Shown: piece after piece, positions 21,747-32,740 of the stretch
Layout of the letters: each line of letters starts with the position of its first letter
How positions within the stretch are numbered: position 1 is the stretch's first letter
Source of the DNA: Mixophyes australis
Taxonomy: Eukaryota; Chordata; Amphibia; Anura; Limnodynastidae
Reading direction: 5' to 3'
NCBI GenBank assembly: GCA_036250195.1
Contig: JAVHZZ010000006.1
Coordinates: 72,592,869-72,656,868, forward strand
Length of the DNA: 64,000 bases
Position numbers and translations under genes: made by a program
The notes under the pieces: generated by a model
The model's database searches: none
The model's input: the letters and a program-made list of their open reading frames with translations, nothing else
Told to the model about the DNA's origin: nothing

Positions 21747-22406
21747 TCAGCCGTTATATAATCTAGAATATAAATAGAAATTGAGAAAGGCAATTTGGTA
21801 TCTGTCTGCATCATAATCATCAACATCATCATTAGCGCCCTCGTCGCCTACACAAATCTCCCCCTCATCCTCTTCTAATTCCAAAGTGGCATCCTCAATT
21901 TGGGTATCACCGGCTACACTCGGGCTATTAAGGCACACATCAGCAGAATGCTCACGATTAGACATCCCACTGTTGGATGGACTCTCCACAGGGATTGTTG
22001 TCATTTGTGAATCAGAGCAAATATTCTCCTGTAATGCCTCACTGTTATCTTGCAGCTCGGCTTTGACGCGTAACAGTAGTTGTGCACCAATTGTAGGCTG
22101 GGTAACTTTTTGGGATCTGCCACTAATAGCCAAAGGTGAAGGCCTCATTCTCTCTTTGCCACTGCGTGTGTAGAATGGCATGCTTGCAATTTTTTTTTTA
22201 TCGTCACTTAACTTTTGCTCAGTTACACTTCTTTTTCGCTTCAATACAGTAAATTTTTTTTTGGTTTTTGTTTTTTGCACTAATTTGAAAACACTCTGTT
22301 GTTTGACATCGCCTTGGCCAGATGACGTACTGGGAACACTAACATCAGGACTGGTGACAGAACCTGGTTGCTCATTCAGATCATATGTGGACTGCTTTGA
22401 ATCCAT
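21747..22406 (-). pseudogene. hAT element 1 remaining ORF (N-terminal fragment)
   Basis: This is a 219-codon open frame starting MDSKQSTYDLNEQPGSV. It has a basic stretch (about residues 45-75), the block MPFYTRSGKER, then AQLLLRVKAELQ and a very acidic tail (LELEEDEGEICVGDEG). The middle blocks match, with substitutions, frames at 39720-40010 in element 2, so it is element-encoded. No DDE or dimerisation domain remains. It could be the truncated N-terminal part of the hAT transposase or a separate accessory ORF. Openness across 219 codons suggests recent insertion. Confidence 0.65.
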
Positions 22407-22419
22407 TCTGAGCGCAAAC

Positions 22420-24335
22420 CACTGGGGAGTGCTAAAAATTATTTAGTAGATACTGCTGACAGTTATGACTTTTGACAGCCAGAAATATTAATGCACAATT
22501 AGGGAGGACACCCCAAAAGCACTGAGGAGTGCTAAAAATTATTTAGTAGATTCTGCTGACAGTTATGACTTTTGACAGCCAGAAATATTAATGCACAATT
22601 AGGGAGGACACCCCAAAAGCACTGAGGAGTGCTAAAAATTATTTAGTAGATACTGCTGACAGATATGACTTTTGACAGCCAGAAATATTAATGCACAATT
22701 AGGGAGGACACCCCAAAAGCACTGAGGAGTGCTAAAAATTATTTAGTAGATACTGCTGACAGATATGACTTTTGACAGCCAGAAATATTAATGCACAATT
22801 AGGGAGGACACCCCAAAAGCACTGAGGAGTGCTAAAAATTATTTAGTAGATACTGCTGACAGATATGACTTTTGACAGCCAGAAATATTAATGCACAATT
22901 AGGGAGGACACCCCAAAAACACTGAGGAGTGCTAAAAATTATTTAGTAGATACTGCTGACAGATATGACTTTTGACAGCCAGAAATATTAATGCACAATT
23001 AGGGAGGACACCCCAAAAACACTGAGGAGTGCTAAAAATTATTTAGTAGATACTGCTGACAGATATGACTTTTGACAGCCAGAAATATTAATGCACAATT
23101 AGGGAGGACACCCCAAAAACACTGAGGAGTGCTAAAAATTATTTAGTAGATACTGCTGACAGATATGACTTTTGACAGCCAGAAATATTAATGCACAATT
23201 AGGGAGGACACCCCAAAAACACTGAGGAGTGCTAAAAATTATTTAGTAGATACTGCTGACAGATATGACTTTTGACAGCCAGAAATATTAATGCACAATT
23301 AGGGAGGACACCCCAAAAACACTGAGGAGTGCTAAAAATTATTTAGTAGATACTGCTGACAGATATGACTTTTGACAGCCAGAAATATTAATGCACAATT
23401 AGGGAGGACACCCCAAAAACACTGAGGAGTGCTAAAAATTATTTAGTAGATACTGCTGACAGATATGACTTTTGACAGCCAGAAATATTAATGCACAATT
23501 AGGGAGGACACCCCAAAAACACTGAGGAGTGCTAAAAATTATTTAGTAGATACTGCTGACAGATATGACTTTTGACAGCCAGAAATATTAATGCACAATT
23601 AGGGAGGACACCCCAAAAACACTGAGGAGTGCTAAAAATTATTTAGTAGATACTGCTGACAGATATGACTTTTGACAGCCAGAAATATTAATGCACAATT
23701 AGGGAGGACACCCCAAAAGCACTGAGGAGTGCTACAAATTATTTAGTAGATACTGCTGACAGATATGACTTTTGACAGCCAGAAATATTAATGCACAATT
23801 AGGGAGGACACCCCAAAAACACTGAGGAGTGCTAAAAATTATTTAGTAGATACTGCTGACAGATATGACTTTTGACAGCCAGAAATATTAATGCACAATT
23901 AGGGAGGACACCCCAAAAACACTGAGGAGTGCTAAAAATTATTTAGTAGATACTGCTGACAGATATGACTTTTGACAGCCAGAAATATTAATGCACAATT
24001 AGGGAGGACACCCCAAAAACACTGAGGAGTGCTAAAAATTATTTAGTAGATACTGCTGACAGATATGACTTTTGACAGCCAGAAATATTAATGCACAATT
24101 AGGGAGGACACCCCAAAAGCACTGAGGAGTGCTACAAATTATTTAGTAGATACTGCTGACAGATATGACTTTTGACAGCCAGAAATATTAATGCACAATT
24201 AGGGAGGACACCCCAAAAGCACTGAGGTGTGCTACAAATTATTTAGTAGATACTGCTGACAGATATGACTTTTGACAGCCAGAAATATTAATGCACAATT
24301 ATGGGGGACACCCCAAAAGCGCTGGGGAGTGCCAA
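22420..24335. repeat. 100-bp tandem array (~19 copies) inside hAT element 1
   Basis: The unit has a constant 100-bp period, for example GAGGAGTGCTAAAAATTATT starting every 100 bases. Neighbouring units are almost identical; informative differences are AGTTATGACT versus AGATATGACT, CCCAAAAGC versus CCCAAAAAC, and GCTACAAATT in late units. Variant distribution shows recent homogenisation of the central copies. There are no unique spacers, so it is not a CRISPR array. Confidence 0.95.
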
Positions 24336-24757
24336 ATATGAAGAAAAAATAATAAACCTCTATTCTCCTCTCTGCACTAGCGATTTTGGTTAGAGCAATT
24401 GCAAGAACAATATTGTATTCTCTGTCCCTGCTCTAATTAGCCTATGACTACACCCTGCTCTCTCCCTCTGTCAAATGGCGATGGATTGCTGTGGAGGCGT
24501 GTATTTATAAAGTTGAAGTATCGCGAGAACCGAGTCCCGAGATCCGACAACGTCACAATGACGTTCGGCCTCGATTTGGATTCGGAATGGGCGGGAGAGT
24601 ACCGAGCTGCTCGGTACTCGGATACCCAAAGTTCGGGTGGGTTCGGTTCTCGGAGAACCGGACCCGCCCATCTCTAATAGGAACACTCCTGAATATGAAT
24701 GTTCAGGTGTATTCTCCAGCATTCAAATTTAGACAGATTGTGCCATTGTTTCTTACC

Positions 24758-24822
24758 TGTTCTTGCTCTTCTCTCTTGCAACTTTGTTATCCTCTCGCTG
24801 GCTTCTGGAAAGTTGGCATCCT
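24758..24822 (-). other. Exon-like segment with consensus splice sites inside a hAT element
   Basis: On the minus strand an acceptor (TTTTCAAAACAG) and a donor (AACAG|GTAAGA) bracket about 64 nt open in two frames. One frame reads DANFPEASERITKLQERRAR, which is coiled-coil-like. Its exit phase in that frame does not fit the phase-0 entry of the 14788 exon. It could be a captured host exon, an element exon or chance. Confidence 0.3.
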
Positions 24823-25332
24823 GTTTTGAAAATGCAAAAATGTATTATAGTGCAAACCCTGAATGATTAGGCCCTTTAGTTAAAACAAAACACTCCATTA
24901 TGGCCAGCTAAAAGTACCCCATTGGACAGGCATATATAAGCAATATCTGAATATTTGTTGTCAATCAAATACAAACCTCTACCAGCCCCATCTCACTAAT
25001 ATTTAGTATTCTAGTGATTGCTGAGACCACCCATGTGACCACCACACAATCATGAGATTCTGCCCCCCAAAGCTGCTCTATTTTTTAAATACCCCCTGCA
25101 GCCATTTTCCTTAACCACAACCCCCCCCCCCAGCCATTTTCCTTAACCCCTGCTGCAGCCATTTTCTTTACCTCCCACCCTGCATCCATCCCCCTTGCAG
25201 CTATTTTCCTTACCTCCACTCTGCTAGCTAGCTATCCCCACCCCCCGTCACATCAAAACTCCCCCAGTCACATATATCAGCCCCCCTCCTCTGCCCTCCT
25301 TCATACATATCAACCTCTCTACCTCCCTATAG

Positions 25333-26372
25333 ATTTTCATGGCAGCCCCCCCCCCCTCCCACCCTATAGATTTGTATGACAGTCCCCCTCTCCCTCCCTA
25401 TACATATGCATGACAGTCCCCCCTCTCCCTCCCTATAGATATGCAGGGTAGTCCCCCCTTCCTCCCTATAGATATGCAGGGTAGTTCCCCCCCCCTCTCT
25501 ATAGATATGCAGTGTAGTTCCCCCCCTCCCTATAGATATGCAGGGTAGTCCCCCCCCCCCTCCCTATAGATATGCAGGGTAGTTCCCCCCCCCCCCTTCC
25601 TATAGATATGCAGGGCAGTTCTCCCCCTCCCTATAGATATGCAGGGCAGTTCCCCACCTCCTTATAGATATGCAGGGCAGTTCCCCCCCTCCCTATAGAT
25701 ATGCAGGGCAGTTCCCCCCTCCCTATAGATATGCAGGGCAGTCCCCCCCCCCTCCCTATAGATATGCAGGGCAGCCCCCCCCCCTCCCGATAGATATGCA
25801 GGGCAGTTCCCCCCCTCCTTATAGATATGCAGGGCAGTTCCCCCCCCTCCCTATAGATATGCAGGGCAGTTCCCCCCCCTCCCTACAGATATGCAGGGCA
25901 GTTCCCCCCCTCCCTATAGATATGCAGGGCAGTTCCCCCCCTCCCTATAGATATGCAGGGCAGTTCCCCCCCTCCCGATAGATATGCAGGGCAGTTCCCC
26001 CCCTCCTTATAGATATGCAGGGCAGTTCCCCCCCCTCCCTATAGATATGCAGGGCAGTTCCCCCCCTCCCTACAGATATGCAGGGCAGTTCCCCCCCTCC
26101 CTATAGATATGCAGGGCAGTTCACCCCCCCCTCCCTATAGATATGCAGGGCAGTTTCCCCCCCCTCCCTATAGATATGCAGGGCAGTTCCCCCCCCCTCC
26201 CTATAGATATGCAGGGCAGTTCCCCCCCCCCCCCCCCTCCCTATAGATATGCAGGGCAGTCCCCCCCCCTCCCTCCCTATAGATGTGCAGGGCAGTTCCC
26301 CCCCCCTCCCTATAGATGTGCAGGGCAGTTCCCCCCCCCCCTCCCTATAGATGTGCAGGGCAGTTCCCCCCT
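25333..26372. repeat. 29-bp C-rich minisatellite (~35 copies)
   Basis: The unit approximates CCCCCTCCCTATAGATATGC followed by AGGGCAGTT, and the C run varies in length. Late units change ATATGC to ATGTGC. It lies in the composite hAT element. Reading frames give repeating PPPYRYAGQ, a product of the repeat only. Confidence 0.9.
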
Positions 26373-26722
26373 TCACTTACCTGTAGTTGTGCCAGCGTCG
26401 CTCCTCTCCTCAGATCAGCAGATAGGAAGTGAAGACGTCCTGCTTCCTGTCTGCTGCACAGCAACAGGCAGCCTGGCGATTGGCTGTGTGTTGCTAACCA
26501 CTGACCACCAATGCTTTTGATTGTCAAGCCCTCCACCCCCCCGAGGCGACCCCCCCTCCCCCACCCCGAAAAAAAAAAATGAATAAAGAAAAAAAAAAAA
26601 AAAATTACAAAAATTGAAAAATTTTATTAAATAAAAATACCCACAGTGCCGCACCCCCCGGGACCCAGCGCCCCAGGCTGCAGCCTGGTCAGCCTAGTGG
26701 TTGATCAGGCCCTGGGCATATC

Positions 26723-27648
26723 CGTTATCCCTGTTCCACTTTGAGAGGCTCATTTTACATAACTAACCATTTTACTCTGTCCATTTTGAAGCGGAAGACT
26801 GTCCTTGCGATGGTCTTGCAGACCGCAGCAAAGAGGTGGCCACGCTTGGGCCGTGTACTGCAAAACAGAAAGGATCTCATTGCACAGTACTAGTGCTTTC
26901 ACTTAGATGGTGAGGTCTCTTGAGGCTCCACAAACCAATTCTCTGTTTCACAGTCGCCAGTCTTTCCCTCCCAACACTTTAGGGCTGCCTCCTCTCCACC
27001 GCACCAGAATATTGATTGTGAAGGGAAATAAAGCGGGGGATGACAGATGACACTACCCGAAGAGCATCACCCATGTCTTCCTGCAGTTGACCTTTGCCCC
27101 TGAAGCTCAGCTGAAATTCTCATGGGTCTGGATGAGTGCTGTCACCAAACGCTGGTCAGTGCAGAAGAAGGTGACATTATCCATGTAAAGCGCACTTGGC
27201 TTCTTGTTGGTCAGGACTCAGTGCAATGAACCATGTGATCTCTGGATTCTGTCTGATGCACACAGCGAAGAGATCTATACAACAAACAGCAAAAAGAGGA
27301 AATGGGTCAGTCTTCAAGACGTTCACCAACACTGTGCTAAAAATGTCCAGGTTAACATGCGAACAAAACATTTCTCCCAAACCAAATCTATGCAATGCCC
27401 TACAAATAAACTCGTGAGAAACACCATCAAAGGTCTTCTCCTGATTAAGACAGAACAAGGCGCATGTGCACGGTGCTCTTTGATGTAAAGGACAATGCAC
27501 CTAAGTAGGGCAAGACTATTAGCAATCCTGCTGCCTGGAATGCCACAGGTCTGGTCCGGATAAACTATCTGTCCAGTGACAGCTTTTGACCGTTTGGCTT
27601 GTATCTTGGCGAGGACGTCCAGGAGAGAGTTGGGCCGCCAATTTTGAA
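26723..27648 (-). pseudogene. Tx1-clade LINE reverse transcriptase (right half of split element)
   Basis: On the minus strand, read from 27648 down: NWRPNSLLDVLAKIQAKRSK, then GQIVYPDQTCGIPGSRIANS, then SLDQEK-type residues in shifted frames, CRALHRFGLGEMF, STVLVN and further decayed frames. These are the hallmark blocks of Tx1-type RT. Upstream endonuclease is missing and the copy begins within the RT. Multiple frameshifts are present. It joins the 20282-20994 fragment when the composite hAT insertion is removed. Confidence 0.75.
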
Positions 27649-27654
27649 GGGAGC

Positions 27655-28127
27655 AAAAACCCCAGCACACCACTGTTAACCAGCAACAAAGCTGCTATTT
27701 CTACTTGTACATAAAAATGCAGAATTCTTAGTTGCACACACTTGCAAATGTATGCTAAGCCACCCGCCACTTCACGGCGCTTCTGCTAATAGGGTGGTCC
27801 TAACTCTAATCAATGAGAGTCCCTATTTTTGGATCATACATATATGTGTTTTTAAATTGAGAGTTAACTTACAAAGAAGTACCCCAAGAACCTCCAAATG
27901 GCAGTATAGCACCAGCTCTCCCCATCATTTACTGATACCAGAGCTTGCCTCTCAAGCAAATAAAACAGAAAGGAAAGTTGCTCAATCAATTTATAGGCTA
28001 ACAGCAGGTGCTTGAAAGGATGGGGTTATCCTGAAAGGAGCAAAAACAGAAAAATCCCCCAGCACACCACTGTTAACCAGTAACAAAGCTGCTATTTCTA
28101 CTTGTACATAAAAATGCAGAATTCTTG
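27655..28127. repeat. Pair of ~95-bp direct repeats flanking 285 bp
   Basis: GAGCAAAAAC...CCCAGCACACCACTGTTAACCAG through TGCAGAATTCTT occurs at about 27652-27748 and again at about 28036-28125, with few differences. The spacing and short length could reflect a tiny terminal-repeat element or a partial tandem duplication. No coding was recognised between them. Confidence 0.6.
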
Positions 28128-29309
28128 GGGCGTGGCCTAGCAGCCAATATGGCCGGGCGACTTTAATGCATCACTGTGAGCTGTTTTGGGCCGATATTCG
28201 ACATAAATAATCTAATGTCACTCATCGGACCTCTGGTTCTTCTAGGCCAAGATCCAGTTCACTCACTGCTCTGCCGGCGCCCGTGCAACGCCGCGGCCAT
28301 CCACCATCTTAGCTATGCTTTTGCGCATGTGCAGACCAGAGGACTGTTAAAACCTTCTCCCTCTTCTCATTGGTTCACTAATTGCCTCTCCCTATTTAAG
28401 GCACCCCTGACCTACTTCCCTTGCCTGTTCTTGGCCCTCATTCTACCGAGGTAAACAAGGAGTTCACACCTCCTGGATCTAATACCTGTCAGCCGCAGAC
28501 AGCTCCACGTTACCTTGTATTGTACCTGCAGCCTGGACAAACCTCATCTCCACATTAGTGGTAATACCTGTCAGCCGCAGACATCCCACGTTACCTGGTA
28601 TCGTACCTGCAACCTGTATAACTTCATCTCTACATTAGTGGTAATACCTGTCAGCCGCAGACATCTCCACGTTACCTGGTATCGTACCTGCAACCTGTAT
28701 AACTTCATCTCCACATTAGTGGTAATACCGCTCAGCCGCAGTACATTACTTTGTTACCCGCTATTGTACCTGCCATCTGGATAACCTTGTTTCCATGTCA
28801 GTGGTATACCTACCAGTCACAGCTTATCTCCACGTTACCAGTTATTGTACCTGCCGTCTGGATAATCTCGTCTCCACGTCAGTGGTAATACTTACCAGCC
28901 GCAGTACATCTCCAGCATTACTTACCCTTGCATCTGTCATCTGATTTATATATATACTCCACGCCAACTGGTAATACCTGCTATCTTCTGAAGCATTCTC
29001 TTATCGTGCTCATCATCTGCTGACCACAGAACAGTCTCTATTCTCCAGTGACTTTCCTTTTACTCCAGTGCCTCTCCTACTACCTAGCTCTAGCTAGCAT
29101 CTGACCACTATCCTTGTATAGCTGTAGTCCGCTAAACTCTACCATACTCTCCAGAGGGCCGTGACCTGCACAGTGGAAGCCGCTAAAACCCATACTTCCT
29201 TGCGGGAGTTCCTGGAGAAGACCAGCCGCTGTGTTAGACTCTGCGCCTCTGGTGGGTAAAGTCAACTATTGGTAGATTCTAGGTCGAGACTCCTAGTGAC
29301 CGTGACATC
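28128..29309 (+). mobile_element. Promoter-like interspersed repeat with ~83-bp array (LTR or LINE 5' region)
   Basis: It begins GGGGCGTGGCCTAGCAGCC with a YY1-like AATATGGCCGGG, then holds an ATTGG CCAAT box near 28368 and a TATTTAAGG TATA-like box near 28392. About six ~83-bp units follow (28480-28970), each with a form of ACCTGTCAGCCGCAGACATC. The end (about 29150-29300) has a conserved-looking block with CTTGCGGGAGTTCCTGGAGA. The arrangement suggests a retroelement 5' regulatory region. No gag, pol or RT adjoins it. The class is uncertain. Confidence 0.45.
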
Positions 29310-30055
29310 CGAATCATAACACACTGACATGGGAAAAATACAGACTTACTTATACACAGACAGAGAACCGTTACGATGTGAGCCTGACTCTTTAAAATTA
29401 CATCACTTTGAACAGCGATTTGCATATTTAAGCGGCAATGCAACGACTCGGTGTAGAATCATGTAATGTAAGTATTTACTTTAATCCTCACCCTAATCCT
29501 GGTACGGTAAAGTTCATTTTTACTTTACATGATCCTACGCCGGGTCCGTTTCATTGCCTCTTTAAATATGCAAGTCTCGGTTCAAAGTGACGTAATTTTA
29601 AAGTGTCTGCCTCTCCTCACATCGGAACTGGGATGTGTCTGTGTATACGTAAGTCTGTGTTTGTGACAATATCATCATCATTTATTTATATAGCGCCACT
29701 AATTCCACAGCGCTGTACAGAGAACTCATTCACATCAGTCCCTGCCCCATTGGAGCTTACAGTCTAAATTGCCTAATATACACACACAGACAGACAGAGA
29801 GGGAGAGACTAGGGTAAATTTTTGATAGCACCCAATTAACCTACCAGTATGTTTTTTGGGTTCTTTTTGGAGTGTGGGAGGAAACCGGAGCACCCGGAGG
29901 AAACCCACGCAAACACGGGGAGAACATACAAACTCCACACAGATAAGGCCGTGGTCGGGAATTGAACTCATGACCCCAGTGCTATGAGGCAGAAGTGCTA
30001 ACCACTAGGCCACTGTGCTGACATGTTAGTGTGTTATGATTCAGATTATTTGTGA
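29310..30055. mobile_element. Fold-back DNA element interrupted by an L2-type 3' tail
   Basis: The outer ends are inverted: CGAATCATAACACACTGACAT at the left, and ATGTTAGTGTGTTATGATTC at the right. Inner arms (about 29335-29475 and 29510-29665) are also inverse copies around a centre near 29490. The insertion at 29677-30021 separates the right arm from the right terminus. No coding. Confidence 0.7.
29677..30021 (-). mobile_element. L2/CR1-type LINE 3' tail (minus) with ATC-repeat end
   Basis: It starts ATCATCATTTATTTATATAG, then GCGCCACTAATTCCACAGCGCTG, and runs to GGAGGAAACCCACGCAAACAC and a TGCTAACCACTAGGCCAC end. Truncated copies of the same family occur at 37712-37883 (plus) and 57638-57700 (minus). 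It carries no ORF. It is nested in the fold-back element. Confidence 0.65.
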
Positions 30056-30572
30056 CGCTGTAAACACTGTCGGTGTTTACTGCACCGTTAAACTAACTAC
30101 CACCGTTCTAACTCTAGTTCTACTTCTAATAACGATGTAGTTGTCTGCTGCCATCTTGTGGCAAAACTACGGAACTTAGCAACTTCGATATTATGTTTGT
30201 AACTGAACGCCTGACAAAGATTATTCTACTGCCCTATTTGTATCGCCTGATTGGGGTGCTGCAGTGGTTCGATCTTCCTCCGAATTTTCTAGTTGTACTT
30301 CTGAGCTATATTGTGATAACGGAAATTCATCATTAAATCCGAAACACAGCTGGTATTTGCATTCTGTGTCCATACTACGTTTCTCCCTAGTTCTTTCAAA
30401 ACTAAAATACTTAAAATATGTAAGAGACTAAAAGGGAAGGTTTCTGTCTAACAACCAGAATCTTGTCTACTAGTGCAACAAACCACAATCTAATAGTGTT
30501 GAAAATGGAAATTTTGTTGTATTGTTTATCCATAGACCTATATGTTCTCTCTCTCACCATTCTGTGCCCCAC
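30056..30572. other. Unassigned sequence left of the L2 LINE
   Basis: No gene was recognised. It ends with ATTCTGTGCCCCAC at 30559-30572, directly before the L2 tail; the same 14 bases recur at 36865-36878. Confidence 0.4.
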
Positions 30573-31009
30573 ATTATTATTATTATTATTATTAATATTT
30601 ATTTATAAGGCGCTACAAGGCATCCGCAGCGCCGTACAGAGACAAACAAAATCACAATACAATGGGAGACAGCACAGTACAGTAAACACAGCAACTCAGT
30701 ACGCTCAATGCACAGCTAGAGAGGGCGGGGAAGGGGGAGGGAGGATCCAAAAATGACGGGGCCCAAGAAGGGGGTGCGGAAGACAGGGAGACCCCCAGGG
30801 GGGAGGAGGGAGCGAAAGTGGACATGGGGTGGAGGACCTTTGAGGAGGAGGGCTAAGTAGCTGGAGAGCAGAGTTAGAAGTGGTGGAAACAGGAGGAGAG
30901 ATGGCCCTGCTCAGAGGAGTGTACAATCTAAGGGGAGGGGTGGACAGACAGAGAGACGCAGGGGAGAGAGGGAGAGTAGGGGGACAGAGGCAGAAGATAA
31001 GGTAGGAAG

Positions 31010-32740
31010 TTAAGTGGGAGACAGAAAGGCTTTAAGAAAAAGGTGGGTTTTTAGGGCCCGTTTGAAGCTGGACAGATTAGGGGAAGTTCTGATGGAGGGA
31101 GGGAGCTTGTTCCAGTGGAGGGGGGCAGCGCGGGCGAAGTCTTGGATACGCGCGTGGGAGGAGGTTATAAGGGGGGAAGAGAGGCGACGGTCAGAGGCAG
31201 AACGGAGAGGGCGGGATGGAGCATGAATAGAGAGGAGGGTGGAGATGTAGGGCGCAGTGGAGTTGGCGAGGGCCTTGTAGGTGAGTGTGAGGAGCTTAAA
31301 GAGGATTCTGAAGGGGAATGGGAGCCAGTGAAGGGCTAGGTAGAGGGGGGAGACAAAAGAGGAGCGGCGAGAGAGGAAAATAAGCCTAGCTGCAGCGTTA
31401 AGGACGGATCGAAGGGGATCGAGATGAGAGTGGGGGAGGCCAGTGAGGAGGAGGTTGCAGTAGTCCAGGCGGGAGATGATCAGAGAGTGGATAAGGCATT
31501 TGGTGGCATCTTGGGAGAGGAAGGGCCGGATGCGAGCGATGTTGCGCAGCTGGAAGCGGCAGGATTTAGCAAGAGAGAGGATGTGGGGGCCAAAGGAGAG
31601 AGAGGAGTCGAGGATGACACCAAGGCAGCGAAGTTGGGGGACAGGGGAGATAGAGGTGTTGTCGACAGTGATGGAGAGGTCAGAAGGGGATGGGGTATGA
31701 GAGGGAGGAAAAACTATGAGCTCAGTTTTGGCAAGGTTAAGTTTGAGGAATCGAGAGGACATCCAGGAGGAGATGGCAGAGAGGCAGGCGGACACCCTAG
31801 AGAGGAGGGAGGGAGAGAGATCAGGAGAGGAGAGGTATAGTTGAGTGTCGTCAGCGTAAAGGTGGTAGCTGAAGCCGAAGGAGCTGATGAGTTCACCCAG
31901 GGAGGAGGTGTATAGAGAGAAGAGTAAGGGTCCCAGAACAGAGCCCTGAGGGACCCCGACTGGAAGGGTGGATGGGGGGGAGAGAGACCCAGAGGTGGTG
32001 ACAGAGAAGGAACGGTGAGTAAGGTAAGAGGTGAACCAGGACAGGACTGGGCCGGAGAGGCCGAAAGACTGGAGGGTGTGAAGGAGGAGGGGGTGGTCAA
32101 CGGTGTCAAAGGCTGCAGAGAGGTCAAGGAGGATGAGAAGGGAGAAGTGGCCCCTGCATTTTGCAGAGAGGAGGTCATTGGTGACTTTAGCCAGGGCAGT
32201 TTCAGTGGAGTGGAGGGGGCGGAAACCAGACTGGAGAGGATCAAGGAGGGAGTATTCAGAAAGGTAGGAGGTGAGACGGCTGCAGACGAGCCTCTCAAGA
32301 ATTTTGGAGGCAAAAGGGAGAAGAGATATGGGGCGATAGTTCGAGAGAGAAGTGGGGTCGAGATTAGGTTTCTTAAGAATGGGGGATACGAGAGCATGTT
32401 TGAAGGAGGAGGGGAAGATGCCAGTGGAGAGGGAGAGATTAAAGAGGTGAGCGAGGTGGGAGCAGGTGGTGGGGGAAAGGGAGCGAAGAAGGTGGGAGGG
32501 GATGGGATCCAGGGGGCAGGTAGTGGGGGGGGAGGATAAAATGAGAGAGTGGACTTCCTCGCCGGTGGTGGGACGGAAGGAGTGGAGGGGAAGGAGGTTG
32601 GGGGGGGAGGACAGAAGAGTGGGAGGGGTGGAAGAGAGAGTGGAGGAGGAGATTTCAAGTCGGATGGCCTCGATTTTAGAGGAGAAGAAGGAGGCAAAAT
32701 CAGAGGCAGTCAGGGAGGAGGGGGTGGGGGGAGGGGGCCA
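31010..32740 (-). pseudogene. L2 LINE reverse transcriptase and C-terminal region
   Basis: Reverse transcriptase used for target-primed reverse transcription. In order, the minus-strand frame shows [91 protein letters not shown], the catalytic [10 protein letters not shown], then [19 protein letters not shown] and [20 protein letters not shown]. The order and wording match the L2 clade. The frame is open to 31010. It is out of frame with the endonuclease by a 1-base indel in a C-rich tract at about 32705-32740. Upstream in-frame residues above 32760 are noise from the other frame. Confidence 0.9.

Larger units (their letters stand above)
21085..24676 (-). mobile_element. Nested hAT element 1 with a 100-bp array
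   Basis: The TSD ATAGGAAC lies at 21077-21084 and 24677-24684. The ends are TAGAGATGGTCACTGACCCC at the left and CGCCCATCTCTA at the right. The element is oriented on the minus strand, judged by comparison with the transposase-bearing relative at 38552-42183. The two share both subterminal regions (CCGAACCCACCCGAACTT; ACCAAAACACGGGGGTCAGT) and an N-terminal reading frame. Transposase catalytic regions are missing, so this copy is a deletion derivative. It contains a short ~100-bp repeat series near its 3' end (about 21470-21800) and a 19-copy 100-bp array (22420-24335). Confidence 0.9.
20995..26714. mobile_element. 5.7-kb composite hAT-type element inserted in a Tx1 LINE
   Basis: Perfect 8-bp duplications GGCATATC lie at 20987-20994 and 26715-26722. 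The inverted ends are CAGGGCCTGATTAA at the left and TTGATCAGGCCCTG at the right. Removing it restores a continuous Tx1 LINE frame region. About 3.6 kb of it is a second, nested hAT element (21085-24676). Its own remaining sequence (about 2.1 kb) holds an exon-like segment near 24758-24822 and a 29-bp minisatellite (25333-26372). No transposase was seen in its own part, so it is nonautonomous. Confidence 0.85.

Noticed and set aside
22420..24335. CRISPR-like regular repetition
   Set aside because: Units are contiguous 100-bp tandem copies with no unique spacers, in a eukaryotic transposon. The same reasoning applies to 34430-36580 and 60185-61210.
24758..24822. Treating the exon-like segment as an upstream exon of the left gene
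   Set aside because: Its exit phase in the better frame does not match the phase-0 entry at 14788, and TSDs show it arrived with a transposon.
25670..26520. PPPYRYAGQ-repeat open frames
   Set aside because: Translation of the 29-bp minisatellite; frame length follows C-run lengths.
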